A stretch of DNA of 64,000 nt. Source: JBQTHI01 sp052390035 (GTDB taxonomy: Bacteria; Actinomycetota; Acidimicrobiia; Spongiisociales; ZC4RG35). Numbering within the stretch: the first letter of the stretch is position 1; every line of letters begins with the position of its first letter. The notes beneath the pieces are model-generated. The model was not told the origin of the DNA, made no database searches, and was given only the letters and a program-made list of their open reading frames with translations. A program made the translations under genes and the position numbers. Below are positions 57,066 to 64,000 of the stretch, one piece after another. The stretch lies in contig JBQTHI010000044.1 of assembly GCA_052390035.1 (NCBI GenBank), positions 1 to 64,000 of the forward strand, written 5' to 3'.

Positions 57066-57935
57066 GCCTGTTGGGGGGGCCGACAACCACCTGCTGTAGG
57101 CGGCCTCCACATCGGCCGGGGCCTCGAGCTGTGGACAGTGTCCGACTCCCGGCATTATCACCAACTCCCAGTCGGGACGAAGAGATGAGAGCCACTCCAC
57201 TCCCGAGCCGGCGATAACCCGGTCCTCGCTCCCCTGAATTATCAGGGTCGGAGCCTTGATCTTGCCAACCATTGCTTCATAACGGGATCGATGGACCAAC
57301 CACGAACCGCTGGAGCGGCCCGACTTGACCATGGCGTCGATCGCCCAAGGTTGGTGGCGCCGAGTCGTGGTGAGGTCCAATGAAGGCCCGAAGACCTCCC
57401 GCGGCACCCGATCTGGTCGATGGCACACGACGGCGAGGGTGTCGAGAAGCTGCCGTTGGGGGGTGGTGCTCCGCCAGTATTTCCTGACGAACGCCGGCCC
57501 GAGGACCGGTAGGCCTTGGATCATCAAACGTCTTGCGGTCATCCGATCGATCCGGGGATCGTCAATTCGAGGTGGGCTGGCCGGGCCGAGCAGCACCAGG
57601 CGCTCGACCAGATGGGGCTGATCGGCAGCAATCAACATCGCCACAAGCGCTCCGAGGGAGTTTCCGAATAGGACCGCCGGTGCTCCCAGAGCTTCGATCA
57701 GCTCCGACATGACCCGGGCGTGGGAAGCGACGGTAAAAGAGCCGTGCGGGGGGGTGTATCCAAATCCGGGCAGGTCAGGGGCGTACAGATGTCCATGGTG
57801 GGCAAGTCCCGAAACCGGCATCCAGTTGAGATGAGCCCCCCCCAAGCCGTGGAGGGCGATGATGGGCTCGCCGGTTCCCCCATAGTCGTGGACGTAAACG
57901 GGTCCGGTGGGCACCGAGACGAACCTGCCTGGCAT
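57051..57935 (-). CDS. Alpha/beta hydrolase
   Basis: A 294-aa alpha/beta hydrolase without a signal peptide. The nucleophile elbow is GNSLGALVAM, the oxyanion region HGLGGAHLNW, the acid in IIQGSEDRVIAGSG and the base His in MPGVGHCPQLEAP, so the triad is complete. Substrate is not readable. ATG 57935 is 7 bases after TAACTT on the minus strand. It diverges from the radical SAM gene with only 48 bases between starts. Confidence 0.9.
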   Translation of the reverse strand: MPGRFVSVPTGPVYVHDYGGTGEPIIALHGLGGAHLNWMPVSGLAHHGHLYAPDLPGFGYTPPHGSFTVASHARVMSELIEALGAPAVLFGNSLGALVAMLIAADQPHLVERLVLLGPASPPRIDDPRIDRMTARRLMIQGLPVLGPAFVRKYWRSTTPQRQLLDTLAVVCHRPDRVPREVFGPSLDLTTTRRHQPWAIDAMVKSGRSSGSWLVHRSRYEAMVGKIKAPTLIIQGSEDRVIAGSGVEWLSSLRPDWELVIMPGVGHCPQLEAPADVEAAYSRWLSAPPTGSAAV

Positions 57936-57942
57936 ACTCACC

Positions 57943-57948
57943 AAGTTA
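57943..57948 (-). promoter_or_regulatory. -10 element TAACTT for the hydrolase gene
   Basis: Minus-strand TAACTT ends 7 bases before ATG 57935. Together with the TAGGAT site at 57972 it defines a compact divergent promoter region of 48 bases. Confidence 0.5.
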
Positions 57949-57971
57949 GCCCCTACAGAGGTATTCGCCCT

Positions 57972-57977
57972 TAGGAT
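57972..57977 (+). promoter_or_regulatory. -10 element TAGGAT for the radical SAM gene
   Basis: TAGGAT ends 6 bases before GTG 57984, with no ribosome site. Confidence 0.5.
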
Positions 57978-57983
57978 CACCTT

Positions 57984-59342
57984 GTGCGAGTTCTCCTGGC
58001 TTCGACCTACGAGCTTGGCCATCAGCCGCTACATGTGGCTTCGCCGGCGGCTCGGCTGCTGGCCGAGGGACACGAGGTGCGCTGTGTCGATCTGGCAGTC
58101 GAACCCTGGCCGGATGACCAGCTCAATTGGGCCGAAGGGGTCGCTTTCTCGGTGCCGATGCACACCGCCATGCGCCTGGCCGTCCTTTCCGCCCGACGGA
58201 TCCGAGATGCCCACTCCGAGCTGCCGATTGCCTTCTACGGGCTGTACGCCGCGGTGGGGGCAGACCGTTCCGTCGCGGAGTTGGCCGACCAGCGGATCGT
58301 CGGTGAATACGAAGACGAACTGGCGCGCTGGTGCCTCGATGGAAATGGCACCACCAGGATCAAGGTCGACCTCGGTCGCAAACAATTCGCCCCGCCCGCC
58401 CGCCACCTCCTGCCACCACTGAACAGATACGCCAAGCTCCGCTACCTCGGGGAGGAGCGCCTCGCCGGTTACGTCGAAGCCAGCCATGGCTGCCGCCACC
58501 GCTGCCGGCACTGTCCAATTCCGGCGGTCTACGACGGCCGGTTTCGAGTTACCGGGCTCGACACGGTACTCGCCGACATCGGTCAACTGGTGGGGATGGG
58601 AGCCCGGCATATCAGCTTCGGGGATCCCGACTTTCTCAACGCACCCCGCTACGCCCTCGATGTGTTGACCGCGTCCAATCGGTCATACCCCGATCTGACC
58701 TTCGATCTAACGGTCAAGGTCGAACACCTCCTCGAACATGCCGATCTGCTCGACACGATTGCGGGCTGCAACGTGGTTTTCCTCGTCTCGGCGTTCGAGA
58801 CGACCAACGACCACGTACTGGGCTTGCTCGACAAGGGCCACACGGCTTCGGACATGTCGAATGCGGCCAGGCTCGTCCGCGCCCATGGCTTGGGCCTACG
58901 TCCCTCGTGGCTGCCGTTCACCCCTTGGACCCGTTCCGGCGATCTGGCCGAGATCTTTGCCTTTCTCCGCGACCACGACCTGTTGAAGACCGTCGACCCG
59001 GTTCAGCTGAGCATCAGGTTGCTGGTGCCCGACGGTTCGCTCCTGCTCGACCTTCCTGACATGGGGGCCTATCTGAAAGAGTACGACCCCGAAGGCCTGA
59101 CCTACCGGTGGCGGGCCGCCGATCCGGCCGTCGACCTGCTCCAGAGGAAACTGGCGAAACTTGCCGAGGACGGTGCCAGTGGCGCCTCGGTGCTGCAGGC
59201 AATGTGGGATCTGGTGATGGGGGCGGAGTCGATGCCCGTGTGGGTGGATGGAGACGGTCCAGGCCTCACCGAATCCTGGTTTTGTTGCGCCGAACCAACC
59301 GGTCGCCAGCTCAGCGCCGTAGGAGACCGCCGGAGCGCCTGA
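57984..59342 (+). CDS. B12-binding-like radical SAM protein with CCAEP tail
   Basis: A 452-aa radical SAM protein. The N-terminal 140 residues look like a cobalamin-binding Rossmann fold (MRVLLASTYELGHQPLHVASPAARLLAEGHEVRCVDLA), without a clear DxHxxG motif. The 4Fe-4S site is HGCRHRCRHCPIPAVYDG, the CxxxCxxC motif, near residues 168-175. The last 20 residues contain WFCCAEPTGRQL (CCAEP codons 59283-59297), the tail that names the CUAEP/CCAEP-tail radical SAM family, in which some members have selenocysteine as the second residue. Here both are ordinary Cys codons (TGT TGC). The reaction is unknown. Confidence 0.88.
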   Translation: MRVLLASTYELGHQPLHVASPAARLLAEGHEVRCVDLAVEPWPDDQLNWAEGVAFSVPMHTAMRLAVLSARRIRDAHSELPIAFYGLYAAVGADRSVAELADQRIVGEYEDELARWCLDGNGTTRIKVDLGRKQFAPPARHLLPPLNRYAKLRYLGEERLAGYVEASHGCRHRCRHCPIPAVYDGRFRVTGLDTVLADIGQLVGMGARHISFGDPDFLNAPRYALDVLTASNRSYPDLTFDLTVKVEHLLEHADLLDTIAGCNVVFLVSAFETTNDHVLGLLDKGHTASDMSNAARLVRAHGLGLRPSWLPFTPWTRSGDLAEIFAFLRDHDLLKTVDPVQLSIRLLVPDGSLLLDLPDMGAYLKEYDPEGLTYRWRAADPAVDLLQRKLAKLAEDGASGASVLQAMWDLVMGAESMPVWVDGDGPGLTESWFCCAEPTGRQLSAVGDRRSA

Positions 59343-59407
59343 CAGAGCACGGAGTGCCCATCGGCGGGGTGGCCTATTAAGTCATCGAAAACGAACAAGG
59401 AGAAATC

Positions 59408-60346
59408 GTGAACGTTCTCGAAGCCCGAGGTCTCGAGAAGCGCTTCGGGAAGATCAAGGCGGTCAACGGGGTCAGCTTCTCGATCGCCCCAGGCGAAACC
59501 TACGGCTTGTTGGGCCCGAACGGAGCCGGCAAGACCACGTCGATCTCGATCGTCGCCGGACTACTCGAAGCCGACGCCGGCGAGGTGCTGGTTCAGGGTG
59601 AGGTGATGACCCCCCGGGCCGTGGCGCCCAAGGCCAAGCTGGGCCTGGTACCCCAAGACCTGGCTATCTACCCCGATCTAACCGCCCGGGAGAACCTGTT
59701 GTTCTTTGGGCGGCTCTACGGAATGCCGAGTCAGCGCCTGAAGGCGCGGGTAGGGGAGGTCCTTCAAGTGGTCGGTCTTGGCGAAAGGGCCGACGATCCC
59801 ACCAAAGAGTTCTCCGGGGGGATGAAGCGGCGGCTGAACATCGGGATAGGGCTTCTTCACTCACCCGATCTGCTGATTCTCGACGAGCCCACCGTCGGAG
59901 TCGACCCACAATCCCGCAACACCATCCTCGAATCCGTCGAGCAGCTCTCCTCGGCAGGTCTGGCGGTTCTCTACACCACTCACTACATGGAAGAGGCCGA
60001 ACGCCTCTGCGATCGGGTGGGAATCATCGATCAGGGGGAGATCAAGGCCGAAGGCACCCGCCGAGACCTCATCCAACTCGTCGGCGAGAAGGACCGGGTA
60101 AAGATCACAGGCAGCGGATCCCTGCATGAAATCGCCGGGAAACTGGCCGGCCTGACCGGCGTAGAGGAGGCAGTTGTAAATGACGCCGGAATCGACCTGC
60201 TGGTCGAGGATGCCGGGGTGCTCCTGGCCAGCCTGCTCGAGGCAGCCTCCGCCGGTGGCATGAGGGTTGCCGGGGTCGAGGTAGTGCAGCCCAACCTGGA
60301 AGCGGTCTTCCTCCATCTCACCGGGAAGGCGTTGAGAGACGTATGA
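59408..60346 (+). CDS. ABC exporter ATP-binding protein (DrrA/NatA-like)
   Basis: A 312-aa ATPase. Walker A is LGPNGAGKTTSI, the Q-loop VPQDLAIYPDLTARENL, the signature EFSGGMKRRLNIGIGLL, Walker B LLILDEPTVGVDPQSRN and the switch His in TTHYMEEAERL, followed by a regulatory C-terminal 80 residues. The DPQSRN and YMEEAE elements are typical of the DrrA/multidrug-exporter group. AAGGAG precedes GTG 59408. Two permease genes follow with 4-base overlaps, so the three form one exporter operon. Confidence 0.94.
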   Translation: MNVLEARGLEKRFGKIKAVNGVSFSIAPGETYGLLGPNGAGKTTSISIVAGLLEADAGEVLVQGEVMTPRAVAPKAKLGLVPQDLAIYPDLTARENLLFFGRLYGMPSQRLKARVGEVLQVVGLGERADDPTKEFSGGMKRRLNIGIGLLHSPDLLILDEPTVGVDPQSRNTILESVEQLSSAGLAVLYTTHYMEEAERLCDRVGIIDQGEIKAEGTRRDLIQLVGEKDRVKITGSGSLHEIAGKLAGLTGVEEAVVNDAGIDLLVEDAGVLLASLLEAASAGGMRVAGVEVVQPNLEAVFLHLTGKALRDV

Positions 60347-61506
60347 GGAACCTGTTCGCCATCGCCGGCAAAGATCTCAAGTTGAGGATCCGGGATCGCT
60401 CCCTGTTGATTGTTGCAGTATTGGCTCCGCTGGTCCTGGCGTTCATATTCAACGCCGTCTTTGGGTCGGCGCTACAAGGTGGCGTCAGCTTTGAGCCCAA
60501 GTTCGGGATCGTCCAAAACGCCTCGCCTCGGACCTCCGCCATCCTCCAACAGATCTCCACAGGGATTGGCGGGGCATGGGAGGTGTTCGGTTCACGCCAA
60601 GAGGCCGAAGAGGCAATCGACGCAGGCCAAATCGACGCCGTCTTTGTCGTGGGCGAAGGCCTCGATGGAGCGATCGACCAGGGTCGGGGAGGAACGCTCG
60701 AAGTGATCGGCAACGTGGATTCGGAAACCGCCACCGAGGTGGCGACCTCGATCGCCAAAGGTTACGGGCAAAGCGTTGGGGAGATTCAACTGTCGATTGC
60801 CGCCGCCCTGACCGCGGGCGGCCATCCGGCGCAGGTCATCCCCGCCGCCACCGATGAAGGAGTCACGTCGACCGCTTTGGTTGGAGAGGTGAAAGCCGAG
60901 GTCCGCCAGCTCGACGCCACCACATCGACGGTGGCGGCGATGGCTGTTTTCTTCCTCATGTTCACCTCCCAAGTCGGATTCCTGAGCCTGCTCGAGGAAC
61001 GCCGCGACGGCACCCTCGCCCGAATCCTGTCTTCCCCAACGCGACCTTGGCAGGTTGTGGCGGCCAAGAGCCTGGTGTCGGTCCTGCTGGGCCTGGCTTC
61101 GCTCTTCGTAGTGATGGTGGTCGGGCGGTTCTTGATGGGTGCGCAGTGGGGCAACCCGGCGGGCGTCGCCCTGCTGGTGGTGGCTGCGGTGGCGGCAGCC
61201 TCGGGTATCTCTGCACTGACCACGGGATTGGCCTCGACTCCGGAAGCAGCCGGAAACATCCAGGGCATCGTTGGCACCGTCCTTGGACTTCTGGGCGGGG
61301 TCTTCTTTCCGATAGGTGAAGAGGGCGGGCTTCTGTCCAGAATCAGCGGCCTTACCCCTCATCACTGGTTCATGAGAGGGCTGGCCGACCTTGCCGATGG
61401 TCAGGGAGCCTCGGCGGCGGCTCCGGCCGCTTTGCCCCTTTTGGTCATCGCGGCAATAACCGCATTGGCGGCGGCCCTGTTTATCAGAAGGCAGGTCGCT
61501 CGATGA
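60343..61506 (+). CDS. ABC-2 type permease, subunit 1
   Basis: A 387-aa membrane protein. One N-terminal helix follows RNLFAIAGKDLKLRIRDRSLL, then a long extracytoplasmic loop (about 45-190) and five helices in the C-terminal half with FFLMFTSQVGFLSLLEERRDGTLARILSSPTRPWQVVAAKS, the ABC-2 family coupling segment, and GLLGGVFFPIGEEGG. It starts at the ATGA overlap with the ATPase gene. It is probably one half of a heterodimeric channel with the next gene. Confidence 0.92.
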   Translation: MRNLFAIAGKDLKLRIRDRSLLIVAVLAPLVLAFIFNAVFGSALQGGVSFEPKFGIVQNASPRTSAILQQISTGIGGAWEVFGSRQEAEEAIDAGQIDAVFVVGEGLDGAIDQGRGGTLEVIGNVDSETATEVATSIAKGYGQSVGEIQLSIAAALTAGGHPAQVIPAATDEGVTSTALVGEVKAEVRQLDATTSTVAAMAVFFLMFTSQVGFLSLLEERRDGTLARILSSPTRPWQVVAAKSLVSVLLGLASLFVVMVVGRFLMGAQWGNPAGVALLVVAAVAAASGISALTTGLASTPEAAGNIQGIVGTVLGLLGGVFFPIGEEGGLLSRISGLTPHHWFMRGLADLADGQGASAAAPAALPLLVIAAITALAAALFIRRQVAR

Positions 61507-62666
61507 AGGTGCTCGTCATCGCCGGGACCAATCTCAAACGCCTGTTTCGGGACCGGTCGTCGATCTTCTTCATCTTCGTGTTTCCGCTCGCCCTGGTCTT
61601 GCTCATCGGGCTTCAGTTCGGAGGTGGCTTCCGGCCTCAGATAGGCGTGTTGGAGGCGGCTCCCGGTAGCGGGTCGGCCCGGGTGGTCGACTCGTTAAGA
61701 GCGGAGGACGGCCTCGAAGTCGTCACCTTCCCCGACGAGGAAGCCCAGATCTCGGCGGTCGAGACCGGTACGATCGAGGCGGCGGTCATCCTCCCGTCCG
61801 GCTTCGACCAGGCGATCGCCTCCGGTGAGAAGGTTCAGGTGGGTTTTGTCGCCCACCAGAGCGGTGTTGGGCCAAGCCTTCGACCGGTTGTTGCCGAGGC
61901 GGTCCGGACGGGCCTTCTACCCGTCACCGCCGCCCGTTTCGTTGCCGACCAGGGCCTCGCTGGGTTCGACGCCGCTCTGGCCACCGCCAGCCGGATCGAG
62001 CCGAGCCTCGAGCGGATCGAAGTGACCACCCGCACAATCGGCGAATCGGTGTTTCCTCCCACCCTGGGACGCTATGACTTGGGCGCCTCCAGTCAACTGA
62101 TCCTGTTCATGTTCGTCACCGCCCTTTCAGGCGGGGCGGTCCTGATTCAGACTCGCCAACTTGGGTTGTCGAGGCGAATGTTGTCGACCCCGACGCCGGT
62201 CGGGACGGTGCTGGGTGGAGAAGCTTTGGGCCGTTTCGCCGTAGTGGTGGTGCAAGGTTTGTACATCATGATCGGAACCTGGCTGCTCTTCGGGGTTAAC
62301 TGGGGAAGCCTCCCCGGGGCGCTTGGGTTGATCTCGGTCTTCGCAGTGGTCGGAGCGGGGGCGGCGATGCTGATCGGGACGCTATTTCGTAACGCCGAGC
62401 AGGCGGGAGGGGTAGCGGTGATGGTAGGTCTCGGTCTTGCCGCCCTCGGCGGATGCATGTTCCCCCTCCAGCTGTTCCCGCCGGCGATGAAGCGCATCGC
62501 CCATTTCACTCCCCACGCGTGGGCCCTTGACGGGTTCACCGAGCTGGTTCAGCGAGGTGGCGGGCTGTTCGACATTCTCCCCCAATTGGGCGTGCTGGCA
62601 GGGTTTGCCATGACACTTCTCGCCCTCGCTTCGTGGCGGCTGCGGGTGGCGATCACGACATCGTGA
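61503..62666 (+). CDS. ABC-2 type permease, subunit 2
   Basis: A 387-aa membrane protein of the same ABC-2 layout: KVLVIAGTNLKRLFRDRSSIFF and first helix, a large extracytoplasmic loop to about 195, then helices with ILFMFVTALSGGAVLIQTRQLGLSRRMLSTPTPVGTVLGGEAL and GLAALGGCMFPLQLFPPAM. ATGA overlap with subunit 1. The two permeases diverge in sequence but not in topology, suggesting an old duplication. Exported substrate unknown. Confidence 0.92.
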   Translation: MKVLVIAGTNLKRLFRDRSSIFFIFVFPLALVLLIGLQFGGGFRPQIGVLEAAPGSGSARVVDSLRAEDGLEVVTFPDEEAQISAVETGTIEAAVILPSGFDQAIASGEKVQVGFVAHQSGVGPSLRPVVAEAVRTGLLPVTAARFVADQGLAGFDAALATASRIEPSLERIEVTTRTIGESVFPPTLGRYDLGASSQLILFMFVTALSGGAVLIQTRQLGLSRRMLSTPTPVGTVLGGEALGRFAVVVVQGLYIMIGTWLLFGVNWGSLPGALGLISVFAVVGAGAAMLIGTLFRNAEQAGGVAVMVGLGLAALGGCMFPLQLFPPAMKRIAHFTPHAWALDGFTELVQRGGGLFDILPQLGVLAGFAMTLLALASWRLRVAITTS

Positions 62667-62693
62667 CGTAACGCCCACTGTCATTGAGCGACC

Positions 62694-62707
62694 TTCCCTA
62701 TAGGGAA
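62694..62707. promoter_or_regulatory. 14-bp perfect palindrome TTCCCTATAGGGAA
   Basis: Lies in the 66-bp spacer between the ABC exporter and the CHRD protein gene, 26 bases before ATG 62733. Its length and symmetry suggest an operator for a dimeric regulator, possibly overlapping the promoter. Confidence 0.45.
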
Positions 62708-62732
62708 TCAGTCAAGGTAAGGGAGGTACGGG

Positions 62733-63158
62733 ATGCGGAGGATCGTGTTGTTCTTGTTGGCGGCCTCATTGGTGATGGCGGCAAACCCGGCGCTGGCCGG
62801 CGGGAGGCCGCTTTCGACCAGTCTGACCGGAGCGACCGAAGTGCCCGGGCCGGGGGACGCAGACGGATCGGGTGAAGCCGACCTTTGGCTGAACCAGGGT
62901 CTGGAGGAGATCTGCTTCAACGTTCAGGTCAGAAACATCGCCGCCGCTACCGCCGCCCACATTCACCGGGGCGGAGTCGGAGTGGCCGGTCCGGTTGTGG
63001 TGGGATTGACCATGATCGATGGCGACACCTTCGGCGGCTGTGTAACCGTCGACCCGGTGCTGATCAAGGAGATCCGCCAACATCCGGATCGTTTCTACGT
63101 CAACGTCCACAATGCCGCCTTCCCGGGAGGAGCTGTTAGAGGCCAACTCTCCAAGTAG
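62733..63158 (+). CDS. Secreted CHRD domain protein
   Basis: A 141-aa exported protein. The signal peptide is MRRIVLFLLAASLVMAANPALAG. The rest is one CHRD domain: TSLTGATEVPGPGDADGSGEADLWLN, ICFNVQVRNIAAATAAHIHRGGVGVAGPVVVGL and YVNVHNAAFPGGAVRGQL. The paired Cys (EICFNV and GGCVTV) may form a disulfide. CHRD domains occur in chordin and in many bacterial surface proteins; the ligand is unknown. GGGAGG is 6 bases from the ATG. Confidence 0.9.
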   Translation: MRRIVLFLLAASLVMAANPALAGGRPLSTSLTGATEVPGPGDADGSGEADLWLNQGLEEICFNVQVRNIAAATAAHIHRGGVGVAGPVVVGLTMIDGDTFGGCVTVDPVLIKEIRQHPDRFYVNVHNAAFPGGAVRGQLSK

Positions 63159-63181
63159 GCGGCTGCCCACCAAGCAACTGC

Positions 63182-63532
63182 CTACTCGACGTAAACGGTG
63201 CCCCGCTTGGTCGTTACCTTTCCCCGGCCAAGCGGGAACACCCGGGTTAGCGCCTTATACGAGAAGCCAAGACCAGGGATCTTGGCGAAGATCCCTTGCG
63301 GCCCGCGAACCATGCGACCGGTGCTGACGTCGTACTTCGATTGATGCCACGGACAGACGAGACAACCGTCTGCGTCGATCGTACCGGCCGCCAAGTCGGC
63401 GTATAGGTGGCGGCATCGTCTGGTCACGGCAAACAGCTCACCTCGGGAGTTGCCTACCGCGTACCGATCGGCACCGGTCACAGTCCCCGGCGGCAATTCG
63501 GAAACCGGACACACCTTGATCGCCTCTGTCAT
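63182..63532 (-). CDS. Rieske-type 2Fe-2S ferredoxin
   Basis: A 116-aa small electron carrier. The cluster ligands are in TRRCRHLYADL (Cys-x-His) and VCPWHQSKYDV (Cys-x-x-His), the full Rieske set. The sequence is a single domain without membrane anchor, like the ferredoxin components of dioxygenases or of a NirD-like type. ATG 63532 lies 6 bases after TAGTGT on the minus strand. No oxygenase is encoded nearby, so its partner is unknown. Confidence 0.93.
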   Translation of the reverse strand: MTEAIKVCPVSELPPGTVTGADRYAVGNSRGELFAVTRRCRHLYADLAAGTIDADGCLVCPWHQSKYDVSTGRMVRGPQGIFAKIPGLGFSYKALTRVFPLGRGKVTTKRGTVYVE

Positions 63533-63538
63533 GGCCCG

Positions 63539-63544
63539 ACACTA
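63539..63544 (-). promoter_or_regulatory. -10 element TAGTGT for the Rieske gene
   Basis: Minus-strand TAGTGT ends 6 bases before ATG 63532, consistent with a leaderless start. Confidence 0.45.
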
Positions 63545-63664
63545 CACCCCGCTCTTTCAGAACCGGAGCCACGGGCTACCGTGCAAACGAGAGCGTGATA
63601 TCGGTTGGGCACCGGCCGTCGGGCGATGCCACAATTCGCCAGATGATGAACTCTCGGAGCCGTG

Positions 63665-64000
63665 ATGACCGTTGACGCCGCGAGCCTGCAGGTGGTGCCC
63701 GTGCTCGCCGGGTTGGACGATGACACGACCAGTTATCTGGTTGGGCACATGCAGGAGGTGACCGTTCCGGTCGGTGGTCACCTCGTCAAGGCCGGTGATT
63801 TTGCCTATCGGTTTTTTGCCATTCTCGAGGGAAGCGCGGTGGTCGAGCGCGATGGCTCGTCAGTGGCGACGCTCGAAACGGGCGACGTCTTTGGGGAGAT
63901 GGCCCTGCTCGACGACATTCGTCGCAACGCCGACGTGGTCGCCAGCTCGTGGATGCGGGTAGCCGCTTTGATGTCGTGGGACTTTCGCGACGCTATGGAC
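63665..64000 (+). CDS. Cyclic-nucleotide-binding (CRP-like) domain protein, 3' truncated by window edge
   Basis: The first 112 codons of a cNMP-binding domain protein. VPVLAGLDDDTTSYLVGHMQEVTVPVGGHLVKAGDFAYRFFAILEGSAVVERDG is the beta-roll start, and GDVFGEMALLDDIRRNADVVA is the phosphate-binding cassette, where RRNADV has Asn at the position often Ser or Thr in cAMP binders. Whether a DNA-binding helix-turn-helix follows cannot be seen, so it could be a transcription factor or an enzyme or channel regulator. ATG 63665 is chosen; GTG 63662 is one codon before. Confidence 0.85.
   Translation, partial: MTVDAASLQVVPVLAGLDDDTTSYLVGHMQEVTVPVGGHLVKAGDFAYRFFAILEGSAVVERDGSSVATLETGDVFGEMALLDDIRRNADVVASSWMRVAALMSWDFRDAMD

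Noticed and set aside
59283..59297. Possible selenocysteine codon and SECIS in the radical SAM tail
   Set aside because: Both positions are ordinary Cys codons (TGT, TGC) and the frame stops normally at 59340-59342.

Overview
Organism and setting. The window is GC-rich, densely coded DNA with no gene-free stretch over about 150 bases. No tRNA, rRNA, CRISPR array, insertion sequence or phage gene was seen. The gene mix suggests an Actinomycetota chromosome, most like an uncultured Acidimicrobiia-type lineage: homodimeric AceE pyruvate dehydrogenase, a SufE/SseA-type sulfurtransferase pair, menaquinone synthesis, MFE-2-type beta-oxidation enzymes and many apparently leaderless genes. This placement is inferred from gene content, not from a marker-gene tree. 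Both edges cut genes: gcvP on the left and a cyclic-nucleotide-binding-domain protein on the right.

Layout. 1-5.4 kb: 3' end of gcvP, a conserved unknown protein, a histone-H1-like basic protein, then a divergent pair encoding a GT78 mannosylglycerate synthase and a GDP-mannose-forming enzyme, which together would make the compatible solute mannosylglycerate. 5.4-10.9 kb: cytochrome c, menC and menD on the plus strand facing murI, a MerR-like regulator and menF on the minus strand. 10.9-14.5 kb: a short-chain dehydrogenase, SufE and rhodanese genes, and malQ. 14.6-22.4 kb: fatty acyl-CoA metabolism (racemase, ligase, MFE-2-like dehydrogenase, hydratase 2, acyl-CoA dehydrogenase) interrupted by a secreted zincin with S-layer homology repeats. 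22.4-31.7 kb: L,D-transpeptidase, hydroxyacid dehydrogenase, MgtC, thiamine pyrophosphokinase, S9 peptidase, beta-propeller lipoprotein, phosphofructokinase, ATP-grasp ligase and Nfu.

31.7-43.8 kb is the most system-like block: eight tightly packed co-directional genes encoding a membrane-anchored exported protein, an ABC ATPase and ABC-2 permease, a coiled-coil membrane protein with a (Gly-Gln)13 tract, a MoxR AAA+ ATPase, a DUF58 protein and two large membrane proteins with von Willebrand A domains. A 14-bp tandem repeat just before moxR creates three five-codon minicistrons chained by ATGA stop/start overlaps. 43.8-50 kb: an AI-2E-type exporter, an unknown membrane protein, molybdenum-enzyme maturation genes (MogA-like, XdhC, CoxG) and a cupredoxin/beta-helix/PLDc_N fusion. 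50-64 kb: an SRPBCC-PDZ-DinB fusion, a Cys-rich unknown, an HD-GYP protein with an extracytoplasmic Ig-like tail, aceE, glutathione peroxidase, an alpha/beta hydrolase, a radical SAM protein ending in a Cys-Cys-Ala-Glu-Pro tail motif, a three-gene ABC exporter, a CHRD protein, a Rieske ferredoxin and the start of a cNMP-binding protein.

Regulation. At least seventeen gene starts lie 6-8 bases after a TAnnnT hexamer with no usable Shine-Dalgarno sequence, which fits leaderless transcripts. These sites helped choose starts. Genes inside operons mostly overlap by 1-4 bases (ATGA, GTGA or TGATG junctions).
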